From Spirochaetales bacterium Spiro_05 (GTDB lineage: Bacteria > Spirochaetota > Spirochaetia > Sphaerochaetales > Sphaerochaetaceae): a stretch of 64,000 nt of DNA. The translations under genes were made by a program, and so were the position numbers. The stretch's first letter is position 1; every line of letters starts with the position of its first letter. Below the pieces are notes generated by a model. That model saw nothing but the letters and a program-made list of their open reading frames with translations. It was not told where the DNA came from and did not search any database. The stretch covers positions 1 to 64,000 of the forward strand of contig LVBG01000007.1 in assembly GCA_001603115.1 (NCBI GenBank), in the 5' to 3' direction. This document shows positions 52,704-61,476 of the stretch, piece by piece.

Positions 52704-53989
52704 AAGAAAAGGCAATCGCTATTGTACTTGGCGGAGGAAAAGGGACTCGTCTGTATCCCTTGACCATGGACCGAGCAAAACCTGCAGTACCCTTTGCTGG
52801 AAAGTACCGTTTGGTGGACATCCCCATCTCCAACTGCATCAACAGTGGAATCAGGCAGATTTACATCCTTACGCAATTCAATTCAGCCTCCCTGCACAAC
52901 CACATCTCAAACACCTACATTTTTGATACCTTCTCAAATGGTTTCGTTGAGATTCTGGCAGCAGAACAGACCAACCAGACCGATACGTGGTATCAGGGAA
53001 CAGCAGATGCTGTTCGCAAGAACCTCAAGCATTTCCATGACCAGAATGCTGACTACTACATCATCCTCAGCGGTGATCAGCTCTATCGCATGGACCTCAA
53101 GGACATGCTCGATCGTCATATTGCGAGCAAAGCCGAACTGACCATTGCCTCCAAGCCCATCAGTAGGGAACAAGCTACCGGTCTTGGCATCATCGGTTGT
53201 GATGAGCAAGGCATTCTCACCAGCTTCTATGAAAAACCGGCCAACGACTTGGATATCAGCGAGTTCAAGGTCCCCGATTCCTACATGTTCAACTCATTGA
53301 AAAAGCATGTTGGTCCCTCCAATGAATATCTGGCAAGCATGGGCATCTACATCTTCAATGCCAAGACCATGGAAGAGGTGCTCAACAACGACAAGACTGA
53401 CTTCGGCAAGGAGATCATTCCCGATGTCATCAAACAGAGACGGGTTGCAACCTATCTCTTTGATGGTTTCTGGGAGGATATCGGTACCATCAAGGCTTTT
53501 TATGAGACCAATCTTGACCTTGCCTCGATCAACCCGCAGTTCAACTTCTATGATGAGCAGATGCCGATCTACACCCACCGCCGACACCTGCCGGCCACCA
53601 AGGTGAACTTCTGCAATATCTCCAGTTCCCTTACCAGCGAAGGATCGATCATCACCAACGCCTACATTGTCAACTCAATCATCGGTGTTCGTACCCTGAT
53701 TGAATCCGGAGCTTCCCTCGATGGTGTCTACTGCATGGGTGCCTCCTACTACGAGACCGAGGAGCAGAAGGCTGAGAATGCCAAGCGTGGGGTTCCCAAC
53801 ATCGGCATCGGAAGGGGCACGATCATCCGCAGGGCTATCATTGACCAGAATGCTCGCATCGGAGACGGGTGCAGGATTGGTATCGATGACATCCCCCGAG
53901 AGGAAGGCGATTATGCGATGTACTCCATCCACGATGGGATCATTGTCATCAACAAGAATGCGGTCATCAAGAATGGAACTGTCTTGTAG
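52694..53989 (+). CDS. glgC: Glucose-1-phosphate adenylyltransferase
   Basis: A 431-residue enzyme making ADP-glucose from glucose 1-phosphate and ATP, the controlled step of glycogen synthesis. Nucleotide motif VLGGGKGTRLYPLT (residues 11-24), KPAVPFAGKYRLVDIPISNCINSG, YQGTADAV, the metal-binding LSGDQLYRMD, FYEKPAND, ASMGIYIF and EDIGTIKAFYETN are visible, followed by a left-handed beta-helix C-domain (GRGTIIRRAIIDQNARIGDGCRIG). A strong terminator follows. Confidence 0.94.
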   Translation: MRLKEKAIAIVLGGGKGTRLYPLTMDRAKPAVPFAGKYRLVDIPISNCINSGIRQIYILTQFNSASLHNHISNTYIFDTFSNGFVEILAAEQTNQTDTWYQGTADAVRKNLKHFHDQNADYYIILSGDQLYRMDLKDMLDRHIASKAELTIASKPISREQATGLGIIGCDEQGILTSFYEKPANDLDISEFKVPDSYMFNSLKKHVGPSNEYLASMGIYIFNAKTMEEVLNNDKTDFGKEIIPDVIKQRRVATYLFDGFWEDIGTIKAFYETNLDLASINPQFNFYDEQMPIYTHRRHLPATKVNFCNISSSLTSEGSIITNAYIVNSIIGVRTLIESGASLDGVYCMGASYYETEEQKAENAKRGVPNIGIGRGTIIRRAIIDQNARIGDGCRIGIDDIPREEGDYAMYSIHDGIIVINKNAVIKNGTVL

Positions 53990-54011
53990 GCCGTAGTGCA
54001 TGACGTATTTC

Positions 54012-54040
54012 AACGGGAGAATCCAATTCTCCCGTTTTTC
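54012..54040 (+). terminator. Terminator of glgAC
   Basis: AACGGGAGAA (54012-54021) pairs perfectly with TTCTCCCGTT (54027-54036), running into TTTTT. It excludes translation starts before it for the next gene. Confidence 0.92.
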
Positions 54041-54082
54041 CATTTTTCAGAGAACACCAGTTTTTGCAGAAAGGAGCTACGA

Positions 54083-55684
54083 ATGGACCAAAAGAGACTC
54101 ATCCAAGAAATCCAGGAGGGGCAGACCGTCCTGGGAATCGAGCTTGGTTCCACCAGGATCAAGGCAATTCTCATCAATTCAGAGAACGAAGTCATAGCAC
54201 AAGGTGGCCATGACTGGGAAAACACCCTGCTCGATGGTATCTGGACCTATGCACTCGATGATGTGTGGAAGGGCATCTCTTCCTGCTTTGCTGAACTGAA
54301 AGCAGAGGTAAGAAGCAAGTATGGAGTACCCCTCAAGCGCACCAAGGCGATGGGAGTAAGTGCAATGATGCATGGGTACCTTGCCTTTGACAAGGAAGGT
54401 GAACTGCTGGTCCCATTCCGTACCTGGAGAAACACCATGACAAGCGCAGCCGCTGAACAACTCAGTGAGCTCTTCGATTACCCGGTTCCCGAGCGATGGT
54501 CCATCTCCCACTTATACCAGGCCATCCTCAATCAGGAACCACATGTGAAGAAGCTTGGTTATCTCACGACGCTTGCCGGGTATGTGCATTACAAGCTCAC
54601 CGGCAATAGGGTGTTGGGAATCGGGGATGCGTCAGGCATGTTCCCCGTCGACACGGAAGCCCAATGCTATGACAGGTCCATGCTTGCCAAGTTTGCAGAA
54701 AAGGTTGCTTCCTACAAGTATGCATGGAACCTTGAGGAGTTGCTCCCCTCGTTTCTCAACGCAGGTGAAACAGCAGGCACGCTTACCAAGGAAGGGGCAC
54801 AATGGCTCGATCCCAGCGGTGAGTTTGAGGCGGGCATTCCCCTCTGCCCGCCTGAAGGGGATGCCGGGACTGGCATGGTTGCAACCAACAGTGTGGCCAA
54901 GCGTACAGGCAATGTATCGGCAGGCACTTCGGTGTTCGCCATGATCGTCTTGGAAAAGCCTCTTTCGAAGAGCTACAACAAGTTCATCGACCTGGTCACC
55001 ACCCCCGATGGTTCGCTGGTTGCCATGGCCCACGGTAACAACTGCACCGGAGAGTACGACCATTGGATGCGCCTCTTCTCAGAGGTGCTCGACACCGTCG
55101 GATTCAGTATGAAAAAGGGAGCACTGTATGACAAGTTGCTCTACAAAGCCTTGGAAGGTGATCCTGACTGCGGTGGACTGCTCAGCTACAACTACCTTTC
55201 CGGTGAAACCATGACGGATCTCAACGAAGGTCGTCCGCTCTTTGTTCGTGAGACCAAGAATTCTTTTACGCTTGCAAACTTCATGCGCTCACAGCTCTTC
55301 ACTGCCTTGGGAGTTCTGCGCATCGGCATGGATATCCTCTTTGAGGAAGAACATGTCAAGATTGACTCCATCAATGGGCATGGAGGATTCTTCAAGACTG
55401 CTGAAGTCGGGCAGAAGATGATGGCAAGTGCACTGCATACCCCCATTTCAACGCTGAAAACCGCAGGGGAAGGTGGTGCATGGGGAATTGCCCTGCTTGC
55501 CTCGTACTTGGGGCATAAGAAGAATAAGAGTCTTGCGGACTACCTTTCCACTGAGGTCTTTGCCAATGCAGAGAAATCAACCATTGCTCCTACCAAGGAG
55601 GACATCGAGGGCTTCAACCTCTTCCTCAAGCGTTACAAGGACGGACTTCCCATCCTTCGCGCTGCAATCAATGCATTGGACTGA
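54083..55684 (+). CDS. FGGY-family pentulose kinase, probable L-ribulokinase
   Basis: A 533-residue sugar kinase. The phosphate-1 motif VLGIELGSTRIKAILI (residues 16-31), MGVSAMMHGYLAFD, the DASGMFPVD region, GNVSAGTSVFAMIV and, near the end, INGHGGFFKTAEVGQKMMASAL and TAGEGGAWGIALLA define the FGGY fold. Size and pattern fit the second AraB type found beside araA in Bacteroides and Clostridium, though such proteins are often annotated xylulokinase. The start at 54083 has AAAGGAG upstream; an apparent start at 53996 lies in the glgC terminator. Convergent with araA. Confidence 0.8.
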   Translation: MDQKRLIQEIQEGQTVLGIELGSTRIKAILINSENEVIAQGGHDWENTLLDGIWTYALDDVWKGISSCFAELKAEVRSKYGVPLKRTKAMGVSAMMHGYLAFDKEGELLVPFRTWRNTMTSAAAEQLSELFDYPVPERWSISHLYQAILNQEPHVKKLGYLTTLAGYVHYKLTGNRVLGIGDASGMFPVDTEAQCYDRSMLAKFAEKVASYKYAWNLEELLPSFLNAGETAGTLTKEGAQWLDPSGEFEAGIPLCPPEGDAGTGMVATNSVAKRTGNVSAGTSVFAMIVLEKPLSKSYNKFIDLVTTPDGSLVAMAHGNNCTGEYDHWMRLFSEVLDTVGFSMKKGALYDKLLYKALEGDPDCGGLLSYNYLSGETMTDLNEGRPLFVRETKNSFTLANFMRSQLFTALGVLRIGMDILFEEEHVKIDSINGHGGFFKTAEVGQKMMASALHTPISTLKTAGEGGAWGIALLASYLGHKKNKSLADYLSTEVFANAEKSTIAPTKEDIEGFNLFLKRYKDGLPILRAAINALD

Positions 55685-55711
55685 CGTGATGTACTGAAGA
55701 GAAGCTAAAGC

Positions 55712-55745
55712 AACCGGCCAGCTCGAATGAACTGGCCGGTTGGTT
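55712..55745. terminator. Shared bidirectional terminator between the kinase and araA
   Basis: AACCGGCCAG (55712-55721) pairs perfectly with CTGGCCGGTT (55732-55741). On the + strand GGTTTGC follows and on the - strand GCTTTAGC, so both T-tracts are short. Confidence 0.65.
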
Positions 55746-55767
55746 TGCAAGGATATGCTCAAAGCCT

Positions 55768-57252
55768 CTAGCGAAGCTTCCAAGCCAAATCAGAGAGGAA
55801 CAGCTGTTGCTTCAGTGAAGAGACGGTCGTCTCCTTATTGATATGGACAAACTCAATGCCCATGATCTCACACCAATCCTCAAGCATCTGTGCAGTGGCA
55901 TCGTAGCTGAGGGTTGCGTGGTGTGCTCCACCTGCAAGCATCCAAAGCTTTGCCGCCGTATTGAGATCGGGCTCTGGACGCCACATCACTCGTGCAACCG
56001 GGAGCTTGGGCATACGGTAAATCGGCTTGACCACCTCGATCTCATTGACGATGAGTCTCACCCTACCCCCCATGTCGACCAAGGAGGCGAGGATAGCCTT
56101 GCCAGGGTGGCCTTCAAATACCAAGCGTGCAGGAGGTTCTTTCCCACCGATACCGAGTTCATGCACTTCCACCCGGGCTTTCTCCGTGGAGATCGAAGGA
56201 CATATTTCCAGCATATGGGCACCAAGAGAGAGCTCATTGCCCTTCTCCATGTGGTAGGTATAGTCCTCCATGAAGGAGGTTCCACCGCCCATGCCTTCGG
56301 TCATACGCTTGATCAGGCTGGTCATGGCACTGACTTTCCAGTCCCCTTCCCCACCATAGCCATATCCCTCGCGCATGAGGTCTTGGCTTGCCAATCCAGG
56401 AAGCTGCCTCATCTGCTGCAGATCTTCAAAGGTATTGGAGAAAGCCTGGGCACCCTCTTTTTCGAGGAAGTGGCGCATTGCAACTTCCTCACGGGCCTGG
56501 TAGCGTACCGTCTCCAGATCCTTGGTGGCGAACTCATACCGGGAGCGATACGCTTCCATCTGAGCATCCACTTCGGCATCAGTGACACTATCGAGTACCT
56601 TGATGAGATCTCCGACACCCCACGTGTTCACCTGCCAGCCAAGCTGCATCTGCACCTCGACCTTATCGCCTTCGGTGACTGCCACATTGCGCATATTATC
56701 CCCGAAGCGCATGACTTTCAGCTTGCGGCTCTCCACCGCTCCGACGGCTGATCGCATCCACGAGGCAAGTTCATCCTGGACAACCTCATCTTCCCAGAAA
56801 CCAGCAATGATTTTGCGACCGATGCGCATGCGTGCAGCTATGAACGCATGCTCGCGATCGCCATGGGCCGATTGGTTGAGGTTCATGAAATCCATATCGA
56901 TTTCAGTATCGGGAATCATGCGATTGAACTGTGTGTGCAAGTGACAATATGGCTTCTGCAAAAGATTGAGTGCGTTGATCCACATCTTCGAAGGCGAGAA
57001 GGTATGCATCCAGGTAACGATACCTGCACAGCTATCATCATAGTTTGCTTCTTTGATGCAGTTCTCAATCTCTAGAGGAGTTTTGGCTGTTGTCTTGTAG
57101 ACCACCTTACAGGGAAGCTTGTGCGACTTATTAAGGCCATCTTCCATGAGCTTGGCGTGGCGTGCAACTTCGGCGAGTGTTTCCTCCCCATACAAGAATT
57201 GTGACCCCACCACGAACCAGAATTCGTAGGATCCTATCGGTTGTCTCTGCAT
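55768..57252 (-). CDS. araA: L-arabinose isomerase
   Basis: A 494-residue, metal-dependent enzyme converting L-arabinose to L-ribulose. Start EFWFVVGSQFLYGEETLAEVA is the family signature; then WMHTFSPSKMWI, HLHTQFNRMIPDTEIDMDFMNLNQSAHGDREHAFIAAR, metal-ligand Glu residues (GYGYGGEGDWK, SFMEDYTYH), and LAGGAHHATLSYDA near the C-terminus with the metal His. GAGGGGGA is its ribosome-binding site. Transcribed toward the kinase from a promoter next to the LacI-type gene. Confidence 0.95.
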   Translation of the reverse strand: MQRQPIGSYEFWFVVGSQFLYGEETLAEVARHAKLMEDGLNKSHKLPCKVVYKTTAKTPLEIENCIKEANYDDSCAGIVTWMHTFSPSKMWINALNLLQKPYCHLHTQFNRMIPDTEIDMDFMNLNQSAHGDREHAFIAARMRIGRKIIAGFWEDEVVQDELASWMRSAVGAVESRKLKVMRFGDNMRNVAVTEGDKVEVQMQLGWQVNTWGVGDLIKVLDSVTDAEVDAQMEAYRSRYEFATKDLETVRYQAREEVAMRHFLEKEGAQAFSNTFEDLQQMRQLPGLASQDLMREGYGYGGEGDWKVSAMTSLIKRMTEGMGGGTSFMEDYTYHMEKGNELSLGAHMLEICPSISTEKARVEVHELGIGGKEPPARLVFEGHPGKAILASLVDMGGRVRLIVNEIEVVKPIYRMPKLPVARVMWRPEPDLNTAAKLWMLAGGAHHATLSYDATAQMLEDWCEIMGIEFVHINKETTVSSLKQQLFLSDLAWKLR

Positions 57253-57289
57253 CTTTTTCCCCCTCGAAAAAAAAGTCTTCCATTATCTA

Positions 57290-57307
57290 TGCGTTTACGT
57301 TAACGCA
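57290..57307. promoter_or_regulatory. Operator for LacI-type regulator at araA
   Basis: TGCGTT (57290-57295) and AACGCA (57302-57307) are inverted copies around TACGTT. It lies just downstream of the predicted araA start, where a bound repressor would block transcription. AACGTT-like cores recur at 57466 and 57490. Confidence 0.55.
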
Positions 57308-57318
57308 CTCTTCTGCAC

Positions 57319-57347
57319 ATTGTCCGACTTGTATGCCTTTCTGTCAA
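57319..57347 (-). promoter_or_regulatory. Promoter of araA
   Basis: On the - strand TTGACA (57347-57342) and GACAAT (57324-57319) are 17 bases apart. Transcription would start near 57312, a few bases before the operator. Confidence 0.5.
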
Positions 57348-57432
57348 GCCAAGAACGCCGAATCTCACGGTAATGCTCTTTATACATAGTTTGGTCGTGA
57401 TGTGCAAACTGGAATGTTCACTTTTCCGACAA

Positions 57433-57473
57433 TAGACATTTCGAAAGAATATGGTATACTTGCGGTAACGTTA
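57433..57473 (+). promoter_or_regulatory. Promoter and operator of the LacI-type gene
   Basis: TAGACA (57433-57438) and TATACT (57455-57460) are 16 bases apart. The palindrome TAACGTTA (57466-57473) covers the start site, suggesting self-repression. A third AACGTT (57490-57495) lies in the leader. Confidence 0.58.
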
Positions 57474-57515
57474 AACAACTTTGTTTGCATAACGTTTGAA
57501 GGACACAACACGAGC

Positions 57516-58550
57516 ATGACCATATCTGAAATTGCGAAACTTGCAGAAGTATCGATAGGGACCGTGGACAGGGTACTGCACAATCGTGGACGCGTTGCCC
57601 CAGAAACCATCAAGAAAGTCATGGCTATCGTTGATGACTATGGGTACCAACCAAACACATATGCACGAAACCTCAAGTTGAGCAAGCAATACACCATTGG
57701 AGTGCTGTTGCCGCAGCTTCACTCAGAGTTCGGCTACTGGAACCTCATCTATGAAGGAATCCTGAAAGCTGCGAAGGAGTTGTATCCGCTTGCTGTGCGC
57801 ATCGATCTTGCCCAGTTCGACAGGTCTCAGCAAGGGAGCTTGCTGAAGGAAGGGGAAGCACTGCTCAAACGCAAGGTTGATGCACTCTTGCTTGCTCCGG
57901 TGGTTCCTGATGATGCAAGACTTCTCGTTGGCAAGAAGCATTGTGTCGACTACGTCTTCATCGACTCCCCCCTTCCGCAGACAAACCCCGTTTCCACCGT
58001 TGTACAGAATCCATTCCGTGGAGGATATCTTGCGGGAAGGATGATGCATCTGCTCAACCCCAAGGGGGGTGCCTTGCTCACCATCCAGACCTACCGCTCG
58101 GCATATAACTCCAAGGAACGTGCCAGAGGATTTTCCCAGTACTTTGCTGACAAGGGCCAGTACAGGTCATACGAACTGGAAATCCAGGCAAACGCTGATA
58201 TCGGTCAATCGCTTGATGCCTTCTATCGTGTGCACCAGGATATGAGTGGGATCTTCGTCGTCAATGATGCCATACACAGGATTGCCGACCGAGTTCTTCT
58301 GCTTGGAAGAAAAAGCCAGACAACGATGATCGGATACGACTTGGTCGAACCGAACCGCAAGGCGATGCTCGCCGGATCGGTCGATTGCCTGATCAGCCAA
58401 CGTCCTGAGTACCAAGGCTATACAGCGGTCTATCAGCTCTATCGCAAAGGGCTTCTGAGCCAAGAAGCGGAACCGACCATCTGTGTCCCCATCGATGTCA
58501 TTCTTCCTGAGAACCTTGTCGACGAACAGGATTGGTGCCCAAAGAGCTGA
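57516..58550 (+). CDS. LacI-family transcriptional regulator of pentose genes
   Basis: A 344-residue repressor. N-terminal helix-turn-helix TISEIAKLAEVSIGTVDRVLHNRGRVAPETIKKV (residues 2-35) is followed by the hinge helix region NTYARNLKLSKQYTIGVLLP and a sugar-binding domain of the type shared with periplasmic binding proteins (LLLAPVVPDDA, YVFIDSPLP, GIFVVNDAIHRIADRVLL). It is divergent from araA and has AACGTT palindromes on both sides, so L-arabinose or a derivative is the likely inducer. ATG 57516 is used because the conserved domain starts there; the frame stays open back to 57402 across the promoter. Confidence 0.85.
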   Translation: MTISEIAKLAEVSIGTVDRVLHNRGRVAPETIKKVMAIVDDYGYQPNTYARNLKLSKQYTIGVLLPQLHSEFGYWNLIYEGILKAAKELYPLAVRIDLAQFDRSQQGSLLKEGEALLKRKVDALLLAPVVPDDARLLVGKKHCVDYVFIDSPLPQTNPVSTVVQNPFRGGYLAGRMMHLLNPKGGALLTIQTYRSAYNSKERARGFSQYFADKGQYRSYELEIQANADIGQSLDAFYRVHQDMSGIFVVNDAIHRIADRVLLLGRKSQTTMIGYDLVEPNRKAMLAGSVDCLISQRPEYQGYTAVYQLYRKGLLSQEAEPTICVPIDVILPENLVDEQDWCPKS

Positions 58551-58866
58551 AACCACCGATTCCCTCTCAGCATTGGAAGGGACAGCCAATCATGCGTCTC
58601 CGTCAGATGTGATGCTCACTCATTGCATCTGAGCACAGCTGAGGCTGGAAACAGTCCTCATCGGAAGAAATCGAAAGTTTTTCTTAAAATAACATACCAA
58701 ATTTCTCTGTTCCCAAAATTTGCCATGAAAGCGGAAAATAACATACCAAACTCAATATGATACTTCATGTACTTCTGACATAACCGACCTTAGGATTTTA
58801 TGCGAGATGCAGTGTTGCCGCTACGCAACTATTCCAATTTTTGTGATTCCCTAAAAGGAGGAGAAC
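58551..58866. other. Intergenic control region of the sugar ABC operon
   Basis: Over 310 bases without a gene. It holds two direct repeats (listed separately), a CTGACA (58774-58779) that could be a -35 with a poor -10 (TTTATG) 16 bases on, and the AGGAGG ribosome-binding site directly before the binding-protein gene. No terminator for the LacI-type gene stands out; an imperfect GATGC/GCATC hairpin near 58617 has no T-tract. Confidence 0.5.
58686..58750 (+). repeat. Pair of 16-bp direct repeats upstream of sugar ABC operon
   Basis: AAAATAACATACCAAA occurs at 58686-58701 and again at 58735-58750, perfect and 49 bases apart. Tandem sites in the same direction are typical for AraC-type activators; such a gene ends at 63667. 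Confidence 0.7.
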
Positions 58867-59853
58867 ATGAAAAAGACTTTGGGTATTTTGATGATTCTGG
58901 TTATGCTGGGTACAGGATTTCTGTTCGCTGCCGGCCAGAAAGAGTCCGGCCTCATCAAGGTAGGTATTGTAAATCTGCCACCAGAAGAGTCCGGTTATCG
59001 GCAGGCCAATGTTGAAGACATGAACACTGTGTTTTCGAAAGCCAACGGCTATGATGCAAAACAGACCAATACCATGGACAACAGCGAGCAGATTGCTGCT
59101 GCAAAAGGGTATATCCGAGACGGAGTTGACTACCTCTTGATTTCAGCAGCAAACGCTTCTGGATGGGATGACACCTTGAAGTCTGCAAAGGATGCAGGTA
59201 TTCAGGTTATTCTCTTTGACCGTGCAATTGATACGGCCCAGTCCAATTATCAGGCAGCCATCCTCTCTGATATGGCGTACGAAGGCAAGAAGGCAGTGGA
59301 ATGGGTGTTGAGCCTGGGTCTTGATAAGATCAATCTGATCCTAATTCGCGGACAGATGGGTTCTGCAGCTGAAATTGGCCGAAGCGCAGCAGTGCTCGAA
59401 GCCGCAAAAGCAGGCAAGCTCAACATCGTTGCAGATGGAACTGGTGGAGATAGCTGGAGTCTTGAAGAAGCACGCAAAGTTGTTGAAGCGGCAATTGCAG
59501 CAGGCAAGGATTTCAACGTCATCTACGCACAGAATGATGGTATGGCACAAGGTGCTGTCCAGGCACTCCAAGCAGCTGGAATCAGTCATGGAAAGGGTGG
59601 CAAGGTCAAGGTAATTGGATTTGACTTCAACCGCTTTGCACTTCGCAACGTACAGGCTGGTTACTGGGATGCTGACATGCAATGCAATCCCCGCCAGGCA
59701 GCTCAGATCTCCGAATGGATCAAGAGTGGAAAGATGCCCAGTGGCGTTGTCTACCAGGAAGAATTGCTCTTGACTACCGAAACGATTACTGATGACCTCA
59801 TCGCGAAATGGGGAATCAATGCCGATCCTGGCAAGGGTGTAATCACAAGGTAA
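58867..59853 (+). CDS. Sugar ABC transporter substrate-binding protein (YtfQ-like)
   Basis: A 328-residue periplasmic protein. Signal peptide KKTLGILMILVMLGTGFLFAAGQKES with a spirochaete-type junction. The mature part matches the YtfQ group: KVGIVNLPPEESGYRQANVEDM, VDYLLISAANASGWDDTL, VILFDRAIDT, AEIGRSAAVLEAA, VIYAQNDGMAQGAVQALQAAG, and VKVIGFDFNRFALRNVQAG. YtfQ of E. coli binds furanose forms of galactose and arabinose; with araA close by, L-arabinofuranose is a good guess for the substrate. AGGAGGAG precedes the ATG. First gene of a four-gene operon. Confidence 0.88.
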   Translation: MKKTLGILMILVMLGTGFLFAAGQKESGLIKVGIVNLPPEESGYRQANVEDMNTVFSKANGYDAKQTNTMDNSEQIAAAKGYIRDGVDYLLISAANASGWDDTLKSAKDAGIQVILFDRAIDTAQSNYQAAILSDMAYEGKKAVEWVLSLGLDKINLILIRGQMGSAAEIGRSAAVLEAAKAGKLNIVADGTGGDSWSLEEARKVVEAAIAAGKDFNVIYAQNDGMAQGAVQALQAAGISHGKGGKVKVIGFDFNRFALRNVQAGYWDADMQCNPRQAAQISEWIKSGKMPSGVVYQEELLLTTETITDDLIAKWGINADPGKGVITR

Positions 59854-59878
59854 GTTTCAAATCACAGTAATGCTATGT

Positions 59879-59922
59879 GTGCAGTGTGGTACGCAAAGAT
59901 GATTTTGCATACCACACCGCAC
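59879..59922 (+). other. Intercistronic hairpin after the binding-protein gene
   Basis: Arms 59879-59897 and 59904-59922 form a 19-position stem with 17 pairs and a six-base loop. No T-tract follows. It probably protects the upstream message from 3' decay or partly stops polymerase, so that binding protein is made in excess over the ATPase. Confidence 0.6.
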
Positions 59923-59958
59923 TTAGCTCGTTTCGTATGAGTATAAGGAGATCTTTGA

Positions 59959-61476
59959 TTGTTGTCAGAAACCATACTCGAAATGAAAGATATCTGCAAA
60001 TCATTTCCTGGTGTCAAAGCTCTGGATGGTGTGGGCTTCAAGCTCCGAAAAGGTGAGATCCATGCGCTCATGGGCGAAAACGGAGCGGGCAAGTCCACCC
60101 TGATCAAGGTTATAACCGGAGTCTACGAAAAAGACGCCGGCTTGATTACCTTGCAGGGGGAGCCTATTCACTTCAAGGCACCGGAAGAAGCGCAAAACAA
60201 GGGAATAGGTACGGTCTATCAGGAAATAATGCTCTGCCCAAACCTGACAGTGGCTGAGAATATGTTTATCGGCCGTAGCCACAACCCAGTCGTCAACTGG
60301 AAGCAGATGAACGAGAAGGCAGCAAAGTTGCTTGACTCCCTCGGTATTCCGGCAAGCCCAACCCAGGAACTTTCAAGCTGTTCGCTTGCGGTGCAACAGA
60401 TGATTGCGATCGCCCGCGCGGTCGATATGGACTGCAAGATTCTCATCCTCGACGAGCCCACCTCCTCTCTCGATGAAGACGAGGTACATAAGCTCTTCGT
60501 GCTCATGCGCGAACTGAAAGAGAGGGGTGTGGGAATCATCTTCATCACGCACTTCCTCGAGCAGGTATACGAAATCAGCGACATGATTACCGTACTCCGC
60601 AATGGAAAGCTGGTAGGCGAATATGAAACAGCCTCGCTCTCCCAATTTGAGCTCATCTCGAAGATGCTGGGCAATGAACTTGAAGATATTTCCAAATTGA
60701 AAAAATATGAGCCTATTGTGTCCGACTCCATAACCCCTGTCTTTGAAGCTAGAGGCCTTTCGAGTGCCGCAGGAGTAAGGCCATTCAACTTTACCATACA
60801 AAAAGGTGAGGTGAATGGGTTTGCCGGCTTGCTCGGCTCAGGACGCAGTGAAAGTGCCCGTGCAATATTCGCTGCAGACAAGGTGACGGGTGGTGAAGTG
60901 AGCATGAAAGGCAAGCGCGTGAAGATCAAAACACCGCTGCATGCCATAAAGCAAGGAATTGGATATTTGCCGGAAGACCGCAAAGACGATGGGATTATCG
61001 CTGACCTTTCGGTACGGGACAATATCATTCTTACCCTGCAAGTCCTGAAAGGATTTTTCAAACCCTTCTCCTTGAAACAGGCGCAGGTTTTTGCCGAAGA
61101 GTACATCAAGAAGCTGAACATCAAGACTCCGACTCCCAACACCCCGATCAAATCTCTCTCCGGAGGCAACCAACAGAAAGTCATTCTGGCCCGGTGGTTG
61201 CTCACCCACCCCGAGTATTTGATTCTGGACGAGCCAACCCGCGGAATCGATGTGGGAACAAAAGTTGAGATTCAGAAGCTTGTGATCAACCTTGCTGCAT
61301 CGGGAATGAGCCTGACATTCATCTCTTCAGAAATTGACGAGATGCTCAGGACCTGTTCCCGATTGATAGTCATGAAAGACCGTGAAATTGTTGCGGAGCT
61401 CAAGGGAACGGAATTGACGGAGAACGATGTGATGAACGTAATAGCCCAGGGGGGAAAGACCAGATGCGTAAATTGA
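59959..61476 (+). CDS. Sugar ABC transporter ATPase (YtfR/RbsA-like)
   Basis: A 505-residue protein of two fused ATPase domains. The first has Walker A GENGAGKST (about residues 39-47), Q-loop TVYQEI, a divergent signature (SSCSLAVQQM) and Walker B ILILDEPTSSLDEDE. The second has a degenerate Walker A (GLLGSGRSE), intact signature LSGGNQQKV and LILDEPTRGID. This asymmetry is the rule in sugar importers of the RbsA type. Start is TTG at 59959 with AAGGAG eight bases before. Overlaps the permease gene. Confidence 0.92.
   Translation: MLSETILEMKDICKSFPGVKALDGVGFKLRKGEIHALMGENGAGKSTLIKVITGVYEKDAGLITLQGEPIHFKAPEEAQNKGIGTVYQEIMLCPNLTVAENMFIGRSHNPVVNWKQMNEKAAKLLDSLGIPASPTQELSSCSLAVQQMIAIARAVDMDCKILILDEPTSSLDEDEVHKLFVLMRELKERGVGIIFITHFLEQVYEISDMITVLRNGKLVGEYETASLSQFELISKMLGNELEDISKLKKYEPIVSDSITPVFEARGLSSAAGVRPFNFTIQKGEVNGFAGLLGSGRSESARAIFAADKVTGGEVSMKGKRVKIKTPLHAIKQGIGYLPEDRKDDGIIADLSVRDNIILTLQVLKGFFKPFSLKQAQVFAEEYIKKLNIKTPTPNTPIKSLSGGNQQKVILARWLLTHPEYLILDEPTRGIDVGTKVEIQKLVINLAASGMSLTFISSEIDEMLRTCSRLIVMKDREIVAELKGTELTENDVMNVIAQGGKTRCVN

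Noticed and set aside
53996-54082. N-terminal extension of the pentulose kinase
   Set aside because: It would be translated through the strong glgC terminator; the ATG at 54083 has a good ribosome-binding site and starts just before the kinase fold.
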